Below are positions 1 to 7,576 of a DNA stretch of 64,000 nt, in pieces; the stretch's first letter is position 1, and the number at the start of each line of letters is the position of its first letter. The notes beneath the pieces were generated by a model. It ran no database searches, had not been told where the DNA came from, and worked only from the letters and a program-made list of their open reading frames with translations. Source of the stretch: Catellatospora sp. TT07R-123 (GTDB taxonomy: Bacteria; Actinomycetota; Actinomycetes; Mycobacteriales; Micromonosporaceae); assembly GCF_018327705.1 (NCBI RefSeq), contig NZ_BNEM01000001.1, positions 4,278,001 through 4,342,000 on the forward strand, written 5' to 3'. Position numbers and translations under genes: made by a program.

Positions 1-127
1 CGAGGTCGAAGGCCAGCTCCCCGATGCGCACCGCGCAGCGCGGTCGCCCGTCGGCGGCGACGATCACGCCGTACGGGAGGTGGTTCAGGTCGAATCCGCT
101 GCCGGCGGCTCCGGGCACCCAGGTCAT
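1..127 (-). CDS. fahA: Fumarylacetoacetase, N-terminal fragment (cut by window edge)
   Basis: Only the first 42 codons are in the window; the gene runs off the left edge. The peptide begins MTWVPGAAGSGFDLNHLPYG, which matches the conserved N-terminus of fumarylacetoacetase. That enzyme hydrolyses fumarylacetoacetate to fumarate and acetoacetate, the last step of tyrosine and homogentisate breakdown in the cytosol. The ATG at 127-125 overlaps the TGA of the upstream gene (126-124) as ATGA, so the two are probably translationally coupled. The divergent homogentisate dioxygenase gene at 1069 supports the call. The catalytic domain is outside the window and cannot be checked. Confidence 0.82.
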   Translation of the reverse strand, partial: MTWVPGAAGSGFDLNHLPYGVIVAADGRPRCAVRIGELAFDL

Positions 128-957
128 GCGCTTCCGTCCAGTAGTCCGAGTTTTTGCAGGTCTGCGAGGGGTTCGGGGATGCTGCACGTGCCGAATCCGC
201 ACCACAGCGGCCGCGGCTGGGACCGGCGGGTGCGCACGGCCTCGATCAGCGTCAGCGGCTGGGTGGTGGCGAGCAGCCCGGCGACCTCGGCGACCTCCGT
301 GCCGTCCGCGGCGGCGCAGGTGGCCGCGAGCACGTTCAGGAAGCCGTGGTGGGTGAAGCCGGTCTCGGGATCGGTGTGGCGGATGGCGTGGTGCAGCCCG
401 GCGGTGAGCTTGAAGGGCAGCTGCCGCTCGTGGCACGCGATGATCACCGCGGCGAGCTCCATCGGAGTGGGGAACAGCTCGGCGGCCAGGCCGCCGGTGC
501 GGAACTTCGCCGAGACGTCCAGGCCGCCGGCGCGCGCCTGCGCGAGCTGGTCGAGCGCGGACAGCAGCCCCCAGGCGAGCGGGATCTCGGCGAAGCCGCG
601 CAGCTCGTGTTCGCGCAGCAGGGTGGTGAAGGAGGAGAGGGCGGGCAGCGGGTCCTCGCCGCGCCGGGCCATCGCGGCCTCCACCTGTACGACGCGGACG
701 CCGCGCGGGGGTGGGGCGAAGCTGTCGGCGAGCGGGCCGTCGCCGATGACGCCCACGGCGATGCTCTCGTCGGCGGCCACCAGCGAGGTGAGTTGGCCCA
801 GCTGGGAGGCGGGTACGAGCAGCGGGCCGACCAGGCCCGCGTACCAGGCGGAGCGGTGGACGCGGTGGCCGGCGACCGCGTCGGGCAGCGTGGCGCTGCC
901 GGGCGGGAAGACCGCGGCATCGTCTAGCAGCTGAGCCAGCAACGGTGGCGTTGACAT
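124..957 (-). CDS. Conserved uncharacterised protein of the homogentisate locus
   Basis: This is a 277-residue soluble protein of unknown function with no signal peptide or membrane segment. Conserved-looking blocks are a C-terminal KFRTGG segment, a FPTPMEL segment and FKLTAGLHHAIRH. Their alternation of short strands and glycine turns resembles a TIM-barrel-type enzyme, which is an inference. It sits directly upstream of and overlaps the fumarylacetoacetase gene, and it is divergent from homogentisate dioxygenase, so a role in the same pathway is likely. No maleylacetoacetate isomerase gene is visible beside the pathway genes, and this protein could be a replacement or accessory for that step. 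That function is not demonstrated. The start at 957 has no strong ribosome binding site. Confidence 0.75.
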   Translation of the reverse strand: MSTPPLLAQLLDDAAVFPPGSATLPDAVAGHRVHRSAWYAGLVGPLLVPASQLGQLTSLVAADESIAVGVIGDGPLADSFAPPPRGVRVVQVEAAMARRGEDPLPALSSFTTLLREHELRGFAEIPLAWGLLSALDQLAQARAGGLDVSAKFRTGGLAAELFPTPMELAAVIIACHERQLPFKLTAGLHHAIRHTDPETGFTHHGFLNVLAATCAAADGTEVAEVAGLLATTQPLTLIEAVRTRRSQPRPLWCGFGTCSIPEPLADLQKLGLLDGSA

Positions 958-973
958 GATCAGTCAATCTAAT

Positions 974-1015
974 GGACGCTACATAGAGCGGACAAGAGCG
1001 TCCGATTATCGGACG
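974..1015. promoter_or_regulatory. Divergent promoter region with strong operator-like palindrome
   Basis: The 111-bp gap between the two divergent genes contains a near-perfect 17-bp palindrome at 999-1015, CGTCCGAT-T-ATCGGACG, with 8-bp arms around a single central T. A second inverted repeat overlaps it: GGACGCT at 974-980 pairs with AGCGTCC at 997-1003. This arrangement is typical of a dimeric repressor binding site such as those of IclR, MarR or TetR type regulators of homogentisate genes. Which regulator binds is unknown, and no regulator gene is visible nearby. Confidence 0.6.
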
Positions 1016-1068
1016 GATCAATTCGTAAAGTGGACACACCGCTCCTAAATGCGACACAGGAGGTCGTC

Positions 1069-2235
1069 ATGCCGTACTACCGCAGCGTCGGGGAAGTACC
1101 GCGGAAACGGCACACGCAGTTCCGCACCCCGGAGGGTGGCCTCTACGCCGAGGAGCTGATGGGGCAGGAGGGCTTCTCGTCGGATTCCTCGCTGCTCTAC
1201 CACCGGTACGCGCCCACCGCGATCGTCGCCGCCGAGGAGTTCGACCCGCCCGCCTGGACCCGGCTGCCCAACCGGCCGCTCAAGCCGCGGCACCTTCAGC
1301 CGCACAAGCTCGACAGCGCCGGGGCCGACCCGGTGCTGGGGCGCCAGCACCTGCTCGCCAACGAGGACGTCCGCATCTCGTACGTGCTGGCCGACTCCCC
1401 GTCGCCGCTGTACCGCAACGCGGTCGGTGACGAGTGCCTCTACGTCGAGGAGGGCACGCTGCGGGTGGAGTCCGTGTTCGGGGTGCTCGACGCGGTCGCC
1501 GGCGACTACGTCGTCATCCCCACCTCGGTGGTGCACCGGCTGGTGCCGCAGGGCCCCGTCCGGCTGCTCGCCATCGAGGCGACCGGGCACATCGGACCGC
1601 CGAAGCGGTACCTGTCGGTGCGCGGGCAGTTCCTGGAGCACTCGCCCTACTGCGAGCGGGACCTGCGCGGGCCGGGCGGGCCGCTGCTGGTCGAGGGCAC
1701 CGACGTCGAGGTGCTGGTGCAGCACCGGCGCGGCTGGACCCGCCACGTGTACGCGCAGCACCCGTTCGACGTGGTCGGCTGGGACGGCTGCCTCTACCCG
1801 TGGGCGTTCTCGATCCACGACTTCGAGCCGATCACCGGGCGGCTGCACCAGCCGCCGCCGGTGCACCAGACGTTCCAGGGGCCGAACTTCGTGATCTGCT
1901 CGTTCGTGCCGCGAAAGGTGGATTACCACCCGTTGGCGATCCCGGTGCCGTACAACCACCACAACGTGGACTCGGACGAGGTGCTGTTCTACACCGGCGG
2001 CGACTACGAGGTGCGGCGCGGATCCGGTATCGCGCAGGGATCGCTGTCGTTGCACCCTTCGGGGTTCACCCACGGCCCGCAGCCCGGGGCGGCCGAACGG
2101 TCGATCGGGGCCGAGCGGTTCGACGAACTGGCTGTCATGGTGGACACGTTCCGCCCATTGGACCTGTGCGAGCCGGGGCTTTCCTGCGAAGATCCCGGGT
2201 ATGCCTGGACGTGGTCGGGACGACCACCCGCGTGA
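1069..2235 (+). CDS. hmgA: Homogentisate 1,2-dioxygenase
   Basis: The 388-residue product opens the aromatic ring of homogentisate to give maleylacetoacetate, an Fe(II)-dependent cytosolic step of tyrosine catabolism. The N-terminus (MPYYRSVGEVPRKRHTQF), the GLYAEELMG block and the histidine/glutamate-rich cupin-like C-terminal half match actinobacterial homogentisate dioxygenases, which are shorter than the roughly 440-residue animal and proteobacterial enzymes. The ATG at 1069 is preceded by AGGAGG at a good distance, so I prefer it to an in-frame GTG at 1030. It is divergent from the fumarylacetoacetase operon across the palindromic operator, and it is followed by two hairpins that probably end the transcript. 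Confidence 0.9.
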   Translation: MPYYRSVGEVPRKRHTQFRTPEGGLYAEELMGQEGFSSDSSLLYHRYAPTAIVAAEEFDPPAWTRLPNRPLKPRHLQPHKLDSAGADPVLGRQHLLANEDVRISYVLADSPSPLYRNAVGDECLYVEEGTLRVESVFGVLDAVAGDYVVIPTSVVHRLVPQGPVRLLAIEATGHIGPPKRYLSVRGQFLEHSPYCERDLRGPGGPLLVEGTDVEVLVQHRRGWTRHVYAQHPFDVVGWDGCLYPWAFSIHDFEPITGRLHQPPPVHQTFQGPNFVICSFVPRKVDYHPLAIPVPYNHHNVDSDEVLFYTGGDYEVRRGSGIAQGSLSLHPSGFTHGPQPGAAERSIGAERFDELAVMVDTFRPLDLCEPGLSCEDPGYAWTWSGRPPA

Positions 2236-2308
2236 CGCGCTGACAGATCGCGTCACGGACGTTTAGGGCGTTGGACGGTTCGTACTATTCGGACCCGTCT
2301 AACGCCCT
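2231..2308 (+). terminator. Tandem hairpins after hmgA
   Basis: The first hairpin is a perfect 9-bp stem, CGTGACGCG (2231-2239) with CGCGTCACG (2249-2257), and it includes the hmgA stop codon. The second is a 14-bp stem, AGGGCGTTGGACGG (2265-2278) with CCGTCTAACGCCCT (2295-2308), with one G-U pair. No U-run follows, as is common in actinobacteria. The remaining 190 bp up to 2499 are comparatively AT-rich and probably hold the promoter of the next gene. Confidence 0.6.
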
Positions 2309-2499
2309 AGTGCCATTCCACCGAAGGTACTACCCACACCCTCGGCACCGCGTCCGGTAAGTGACAAAGCCTTACTTTTAATGTTCCAGACATAGATGTT
2401 AAGTAGCATCATGTCGACTCGCAGATGAATTCGGCCGCACATGTCGCCAGTTCATAGACGTGTATCCGCAAGACCGGCACTCTCAGTGGGGAGCTGACA

Positions 2500-4005
2500 G
2501 TGACTACCGTCCAAGTCGGAGCGAATTCGCCTTCCACGGCGGCCGCGCCCGCGCGCAAGGCTGCCGTGGGGACCGCCTCGGTGAAGCCGCAGGTGAGCGT
2601 CCGCTCAGGATGGGAGTCCAGGTACGTCAAGAGCCTGGTGCTCGGCGACGGCGCGGTCGGCCTGGTCGCGGCGCTGGTGGCGCTGCGGCTCACCTTCGGC
2701 CGGACCGAGCTGGAGGAGTACCTCTACTTCAGCTTCTCCGTCCCGGTCACCTGGATCGTGACGCTGTTCTGCACGCGCGCCTATGACCGCCGCTATCTGT
2801 TCGTGGGTAACGACGAGTACCAGCGGGTGCTGCGCAGCGGGCTGATCCTGGCCGCCGCGATCGGCCTCGGCTCGTACGCGCTGCACCTGGGCGTGGCCCG
2901 GGGCTACGTCGTCATCGCGGTGCCGATCGTGACGTTCCTGGGCCTCGTCAGCCGCTACCTGCTGCGCCGCCGCCTGCACCACGCCTGGGCCGACGGCAAG
3001 TGCCTGCGCCGCGTGGTCGTGGTGGGCCACGAGAGCTCCGTCATCGAGCTGACCCGCCAGCTGCGCCACGAGCGCTACCACGGCCTCGGCGTCGTGGCCG
3101 CGTGCGTGCCGGTGCTGCGGCCGGGCACGCCGCTGGCCGACATGGGCATCCGGGTGTACAACACCATCCGCGAGGTCCCGGCCGTGGTGCGCGACGCCAA
3201 CGCCGACACCGTCGTGGTGCTGACCTGCCCCGAGCTCGCCGGCGCCGAGCTGCGCCGCCTGGCCTGGCGGCTGGAGCAGTCCAACGTGGACCTGATGGTG
3301 GCCAGCGCGCTCATCGACGTGGCCAACAGCCGTACCACCATCCGGCCCGCCGACGGCCTGCCCATGCTGCACCTGGACCACCCGCGGTTCTCCGGCTCCC
3401 GGCACTTCGTCAAGGACGTGGTCGACCGGGTCGGCGCGGCGCTGCTGCTGCTGGCCTTCTCGCCGCTGCTGCTGTTCTGCGCCCTGGCGATCCGCCTGCC
3501 GCGCGACTCCCGCGGGCCCGTCTTCTTCAAGCAGATCCGGGTGGGCCAGAACGGCAAGGAGTTCCCCATCTTCAAGCTGCGCTCGATGTACGTCGACGCG
3601 GAGCAGCGGCTGTCGCAGCTGACGCACCTCAACGAGAGCAGCGACGGCGTGCTGTTCAAGATGCGCAACGACCCGCGCGTCACCCCGATCGGCCGGTTCC
3701 TGCGCCGCTACTCCGTCGACGAGCTGCCGCAGCTCATCAACGTGCTGCGCGGTGAGATGTCGCTGGTCGGGCCGCGCCCGCCGCTGCCGAGCGAGGTGGC
3801 CAGCTACCCCGCCGACATGCACCGGCGGCTGGTGGTCAAGCCGGGCCTGACCGGCCTGTGGCAGGTGTCCGGCCGCGCCGACCTGTCCTGGGACGAGTCG
3901 ATGCGCCTGGACCTGCGCTACGTGGAGAACTGGTCGCTGACGCTGGACCTGGTGATCCTGCTGCGTACCTGCACCGCGGTGCTGCGCTCGTCCGGCGCGT
4001 ACTGA
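2500..4005 (+). CDS. Polyprenyl glycosylphosphotransferase (EPS priming sugar transferase)
   Basis: The 501-residue integral membrane protein is predicted to transfer a hexose-1-phosphate from UDP-sugar to undecaprenyl phosphate, the first step in building an exopolysaccharide repeat unit. The N-terminal half carries about four membrane segments and a Rossmann-like CoA-binding-type domain (LRRVVVVGHESS). A further membrane helix lies near residues 308-330. The C-terminal third is the bacterial sugar transferase domain, with KLRSM, RRYSVDELPQLINVL, GEMSLVGPRP and KPGLTGLWQVSGR. The start is a GTG at 2500 after AGTGGGGA. It faces the operon that holds the flippase and polymerase, and a strong bidirectional hairpin separates the two. 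The sugar specificity cannot be read from sequence. Confidence 0.9.
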   Translation: MTTVQVGANSPSTAAAPARKAAVGTASVKPQVSVRSGWESRYVKSLVLGDGAVGLVAALVALRLTFGRTELEEYLYFSFSVPVTWIVTLFCTRAYDRRYLFVGNDEYQRVLRSGLILAAAIGLGSYALHLGVARGYVVIAVPIVTFLGLVSRYLLRRRLHHAWADGKCLRRVVVVGHESSVIELTRQLRHERYHGLGVVAACVPVLRPGTPLADMGIRVYNTIREVPAVVRDANADTVVVLTCPELAGAELRRLAWRLEQSNVDLMVASALIDVANSRTTIRPADGLPMLHLDHPRFSGSRHFVKDVVDRVGAALLLLAFSPLLLFCALAIRLPRDSRGPVFFKQIRVGQNGKEFPIFKLRSMYVDAEQRLSQLTHLNESSDGVLFKMRNDPRVTPIGRFLRRYSVDELPQLINVLRGEMSLVGPRPPLPSEVASYPADMHRRLVVKPGLTGLWQVSGRADLSWDESMRLDLRYVENWSLTLDLVILLRTCTAVLRSSGAY

Positions 4006-4017
4006 ACCGAAGCGAAG

Positions 4018-4056
4018 CGAGAGGGGCGTCCGGGCCTGGCCCGGACGCCCCTCTCG
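4018..4056. terminator. Bidirectional terminator hairpin
   Basis: A 19-nt arm at 4018-4036 is exactly complementary to 4038-4056 around a single central base, giving a very strong GC-rich hairpin followed by TTGT. It lies between the convergent sugar transferase and GH26-like genes and can serve both. Confidence 0.85.
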
Positions 4057-4068
4057 TTGTCTGCCGGC

Positions 4069-5082
4069 TCAGCCGAACGGGGCGGTGAGCACGTAGGCGC
4101 TGCTGGCGAGCTGGCGGAACGCCTCCGCCGCGGACGGCTCGCCGTCGAGGGTGGTGTCGTAGAAGGGCTTCTTGTCGGTCTTGCCGCTGAAGTAGACGAC
4201 CGCCTTGATCTGCGGCTGGGTATCGAGCACCTGGCGCATCTCGTCGAACCAGGCCGCCCGCTGCCCCTCGCCCTCCTTCTCCACCCCGAACTCGCCGATG
4301 ATCAGCGGCCGCGGGTGCTGGCGGGCGAACTCCATCACCGGCGCCATCATCTGCGTGAAGCTGGCCATCTGCTCGTCGGGGTAGACGTCGGCGCAGATCC
4401 AGTCGACCTGGTCGTCGCCCGGGTAGTACGGCTGGGCGCGGCCGTCGACGAAGCCGTCGGCGTGCGGGCACCAGACGAAGCCCGCGTTGGTGGCGCCGAC
4501 GTCGGTGAAGATCTTCCGGACGTGCTTCCAGGCCGCCACGAAGTCCTCGGGCGAGTGCACCACCGTCTGGAGGTTCGGCCGGTCCATCTCCCAGCGGTAG
4601 CGCAGCAGGATCGGCGCCCGGAACGCGAGCACCGCCTCGGCGCGGCGGCGGATCTCGTCGTCGTACACCCCGGTCAGCAGGGACCGGGTGTCGGTGCCGG
4701 CCCACGACAGCAGCAGCAGCTTGCCGCGGTGCGCCAGCTCGTAGTCGTACGTCGACGGGAAGTCCTCGCGCCACGGGTGGAACGAGTGGGCGATGGCGAG
4801 CTCTCGCCCGATCGCCTGCTCGAACGCGCCGATCGCGTCGAGCCGGTCGCCGGTGCGCTGCGGCGCGTCGACGTACGCGCCGAACCAGGCGCCGTCGGCG
4901 GGCACCTGCGGGCCGCGCCCGGTGGTGGTGAACGGTCCCGCCGAGGGCGGCGGCAGCGCGTTGAGCGTGCTGCGCGGGCGGGCCGTCCTGGACGGGACAT
5001 CGTTGTCAGGCGCCGGCGTGCACGCGCCGACGCCGACGGTCAGAGCCAGGATCAGCCCGACCGCCGGAATTGCTCTCCTCAT
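4069..5082 (-). CDS. GH26-like glycoside hydrolase lipoprotein
   Basis: The 337-residue protein begins with a lipoprotein signal (MRRAIPAVGLILALTVGVGAC, Cys21) and is predicted to be anchored outside the membrane. The catalytic region resembles GH26-type (beta/alpha)8 hydrolases, with a candidate acid/base Glu165 in RYRWEMD and a candidate nucleophile Glu264 in LIIGEFGVE, a spacing usual for this clan. Such enzymes cut beta-mannan or related glycans. At the end of the EPS operon it may trim or release the polymer. Its ATG overlaps the flippase stop (ATGA), and a strong terminator lies just downstream. It has a paralogous active-site arrangement in the protein at 16327-17967. The substrate is unknown. 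Confidence 0.78.
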   Translation of the reverse strand: MRRAIPAVGLILALTVGVGACTPAPDNDVPSRTARPRSTLNALPPPSAGPFTTTGRGPQVPADGAWFGAYVDAPQRTGDRLDAIGAFEQAIGRELAIAHSFHPWREDFPSTYDYELAHRGKLLLLSWAGTDTRSLLTGVYDDEIRRRAEAVLAFRAPILLRYRWEMDRPNLQTVVHSPEDFVAAWKHVRKIFTDVGATNAGFVWCPHADGFVDGRAQPYYPGDDQVDWICADVYPDEQMASFTQMMAPVMEFARQHPRPLIIGEFGVEKEGEGQRAAWFDEMRQVLDTQPQIKAVVYFSGKTDKKPFYDTTLDGEPSAAEAFRQLASSAYVLTAPFG

Positions 5083-6713
5083 CGCAGTGTCTTCTCCCCG
5101 GAGACTGCTCTTTCCCCCGACAACAGACTCTCCGGCTGCGGCTCGGGTTCCGTCGCCGCGCGCGCCTTCGCGCCACGGCGGCGCAGCCCGCGCAGCCCGG
5201 CCAGCTGGAGTGTCTGCCGGTTGTACCAGACGAGTGCCGCGTACGCGACCACGGCGACGAGCACCGCGGCCACGTCCACCAGCACATGGGCGCCGAGCAC
5301 CGCGCGGGCCGCCAGCGGGATGCCCGCGAAGCAGCCCACGGCCGAGCCCATGGCGATGAACCCGGCCCGGCACAGCGGTGACAGCTGGTGCCGCACCTGC
5401 AACTGCACCAGCGGCAGCAGGTTCTTCAGCAGCAGCGCCGCGGCCCAGCCGAGCGCGGCGCCGAGGATGCCCAGGCGCGGGATCAGGATCAGGTCCAGCA
5501 CCACGTTGACGGCCAGGGCCAGCATGGTCTGGAAGAACGCGACCCCGGTGTTGCCCGCCATCTCCTGCACCGTGGAGACCATGCCGCACGCGGTGGCCAC
5601 CAGCATCGCCAGCGACAGCACCACGCCGACCCGGCCGGCGGTGGCCCCGGCGGCGTAGCCGTCGCCGAAGACCGCCATCAGCTGGGCGCCGAAGATGGCC
5701 CACAGCAGGTAGAACGGCCACATCAGCGTGATCAGCCAGGTGGTCGTCATCTTGTACATCTGGTTGGCCTCGTCGTGGCGGTCCTGCGCGAGCAGCCCCG
5801 AGAACCGGTGCTGCACCGCCGTCGCCAGCGACTGGCCGCCGAGCTGCCCGATCACCAGGAAGCGCGTCGCCGCCGTGTACAGGGCGGCGTCGACCGGGCC
5901 GCGCAGCGCGGCGATGAGGACCACGTCCAGCCGCTGTAACGCGAGCTGGGCCAGGCCGGTGCCGGCCCGCGGGGTGCTGTAGCGCCAGAACCGGCTCCAG
6001 TCGGCCCGGTCCGGCGGCTGCGGCCGCGCGCCGCCGCGTTCGGCGGACCGGCGCAGGCGCAGCGCCCACACCAGCGCGATGGCGACCCCGAGGGCGTACG
6101 GCAGGACCCAGGACAGGGCCAGGGCCACCGATCCGCTCAGCCCCGCCGCGAGCACCGCGCCCGCGCCGACCAGCTGCAACCCGGGGCGCAGCACCCGGTC
6201 CACCAGCACGTGCGGGCGGGTGGTGCCCAGGCCCCGGCCCACGGCCAGGAAGACCGAGGTCAGTGCGGAGGCGGGCAGGAACACCGCGAACACCCGCACC
6301 GCCGCGACCGTCCCGGACGGGGCGTCGGGCAGCGTCGTCTCGACGAACCAGGGCGCGGCGAACCACAGGCCCACGGCCAGCACGAGGCTGGCCGCGGCGA
6401 CGGGGGCGGCGGCCACGCGCACCGTGGCCCCGATCCGGTCGGTCGCGCCGGTCACCCGCTGCTGGGCGAGCAGGTACACCACGCCCGTCTCCGCGCCGAG
6501 GACGGCGGCGGCGGACAGGATCAGGAAGACCGAGGTGAGGCTGAACAGCACCCCGGCGACGTCGGCGGCGAAGCCGCGGGTCACCACGACCGTCAGCGCC
6601 AGCCCGGCGACCGCGGAGACGCCCGCGCCGACCAGGTTGAAGATGCCGGTGCGCATGATGCGGCCGCGGTCGACGCCGTACGTCCCCTGGTGTGCGGGAG
6701 CCTCGGTGCTCAT
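5079..6713 (-). CDS. Wzx-type polysaccharide flippase
   Basis: The 544-residue protein has about 14 hydrophobic segments and the general pattern of the MOP/Wzx family, for example NLVGAGVSAVAGLALTVVVTR near the N-terminus and conserved ALSW and TRFLVIGQ regions. It should carry undecaprenyl-linked repeat units across the membrane to the outside, where the polymerase joins them. The C-terminal 50 residues are an arginine-rich cytoplasmic tail. The start ATG overlaps the sulfotransferase stop and the stop overlaps the GH26-like start, so it is tightly coupled in the operon. Confidence 0.85.
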   Translation of the reverse strand: MSTEAPAHQGTYGVDRGRIMRTGIFNLVGAGVSAVAGLALTVVVTRGFAADVAGVLFSLTSVFLILSAAAVLGAETGVVYLLAQQRVTGATDRIGATVRVAAAPVAAASLVLAVGLWFAAPWFVETTLPDAPSGTVAAVRVFAVFLPASALTSVFLAVGRGLGTTRPHVLVDRVLRPGLQLVGAGAVLAAGLSGSVALALSWVLPYALGVAIALVWALRLRRSAERGGARPQPPDRADWSRFWRYSTPRAGTGLAQLALQRLDVVLIAALRGPVDAALYTAATRFLVIGQLGGQSLATAVQHRFSGLLAQDRHDEANQMYKMTTTWLITLMWPFYLLWAIFGAQLMAVFGDGYAAGATAGRVGVVLSLAMLVATACGMVSTVQEMAGNTGVAFFQTMLALAVNVVLDLILIPRLGILGAALGWAAALLLKNLLPLVQLQVRHQLSPLCRAGFIAMGSAVGCFAGIPLAARAVLGAHVLVDVAAVLVAVVAYAALVWYNRQTLQLAGLRGLRRRGAKARAATEPEPQPESLLSGERAVSGEKTLR

Positions 6714-7576
6714 CGGCGCCAGCTGGGCGTACGCCCGAGCCAGGCGGCCAGCCGCTCGTCGTACGGCCGGAAGTGCTCCTCCAGCCGCTGCTTCAGCTCG
6801 TCCGACATCGGGGTGCGCGAGCGGGCGTTGTGCTGGTCGTGCACGATGCCGGCCACGTCCGGGATGTCGAGGAACCGGCAGACCTCGGCGAACGCCGGCT
6901 GCGGCTCGGCGAAGTAGTCCTCGCTGTCGATCACGAGCAGCCGCTCGCGGCCGACCAGCGACTCCAGGTGCAGCAGCTGGTCGATGTACTCGCCCCGGCC
7001 GAGGTGGGCCAGGTGCCGTACCGCGTGGCTGTGGTAGCTCGGGTCGGCCTTCATCCGCTCCCGCTCACCGGCCATGCGCTGCGGCTCCAGCTCGACGGCG
7101 CGCTCGAAGGTCTCAGTCTCGAAGCCGCGGGCGTACTCGTGCGACCAGCCCGAGTAGGCACGGCCGACCGGGTCGCGCAGCAGCACGATGAGCTTCACGC
7201 CGGGCAGGTCCCGGGCGATGCGCTCCGGCGCCAGCGGGTGCCACATGTAGTAGGGGCTGGCCTCGCCGGTGATGACCCGGTGCCCGGAGGCCTGCTCCAG
7301 CCGGGCCGCCTTCGACCGGCTCGGGAAGTGGCCCTGGAACCAGCGGTGCCCGCGCTGGTAGTCCATGTCGAAGTAGTGCACGCCCTTGCGGAAGCGCGCC
7401 GGCAGGAACGACGGGTGCTGCACCAGCGCCTTGTGCAGCGACGTGGTGCCGCCCCGCTGGGTGCCCACGATCAGGAACGACGGGGTCATCCGCCGGTCCG
7501 CCGTCAACCGCCCCGCCGAGCGGGCCAGCACGCCCGCCTGATGCGACAGGATCTTCCGTACGCGGCTAGTCGCCAT
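6710..7576 (-). CDS. PAPS-dependent sulfotransferase
   Basis: The 288-residue protein shows the two cofactor-binding signatures of the sulfotransferase fold: a 5'-phosphosulfate loop GTQRGGTTSL at residues 38-47 and a 3'-phosphate motif VLLRDPVGRAYSGW at 131-144. It should move sulfate from PAPS to an acceptor hydroxyl. Because it lies inside an EPS operon between a kinase-like gene and the flippase, the acceptor is probably the lipid-linked oligosaccharide. I chose the ATG at 7576, which has GGAGG nearby and overlaps the previous gene by 11 bp; an in-frame start farther upstream at 7702 would bury it in that gene. A second sulfotransferase domain occurs at 13805-15361. Confidence 0.87.
   Translation of the reverse strand: MATSRVRKILSHQAGVLARSAGRLTADRRMTPSFLIVGTQRGGTTSLHKALVQHPSFLPARFRKGVHYFDMDYQRGHRWFQGHFPSRSKAARLEQASGHRVITGEASPYYMWHPLAPERIARDLPGVKLIVLLRDPVGRAYSGWSHEYARGFETETFERAVELEPQRMAGERERMKADPSYHSHAVRHLAHLGRGEYIDQLLHLESLVGRERLLVIDSEDYFAEPQPAFAEVCRFLDIPDVAGIVHDQHNARSRTPMSDELKQRLEEHFRPYDERLAAWLGRTPSWRR

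Noticed and set aside
5082-6366. N-terminal extension of the GH26-like protein into the flippase gene
   Set aside because: The flippase uses the other frame; the lipoprotein signal beginning at 5082 gives a natural start, and the upstream part is Arg/Gly/Ala-rich noise.
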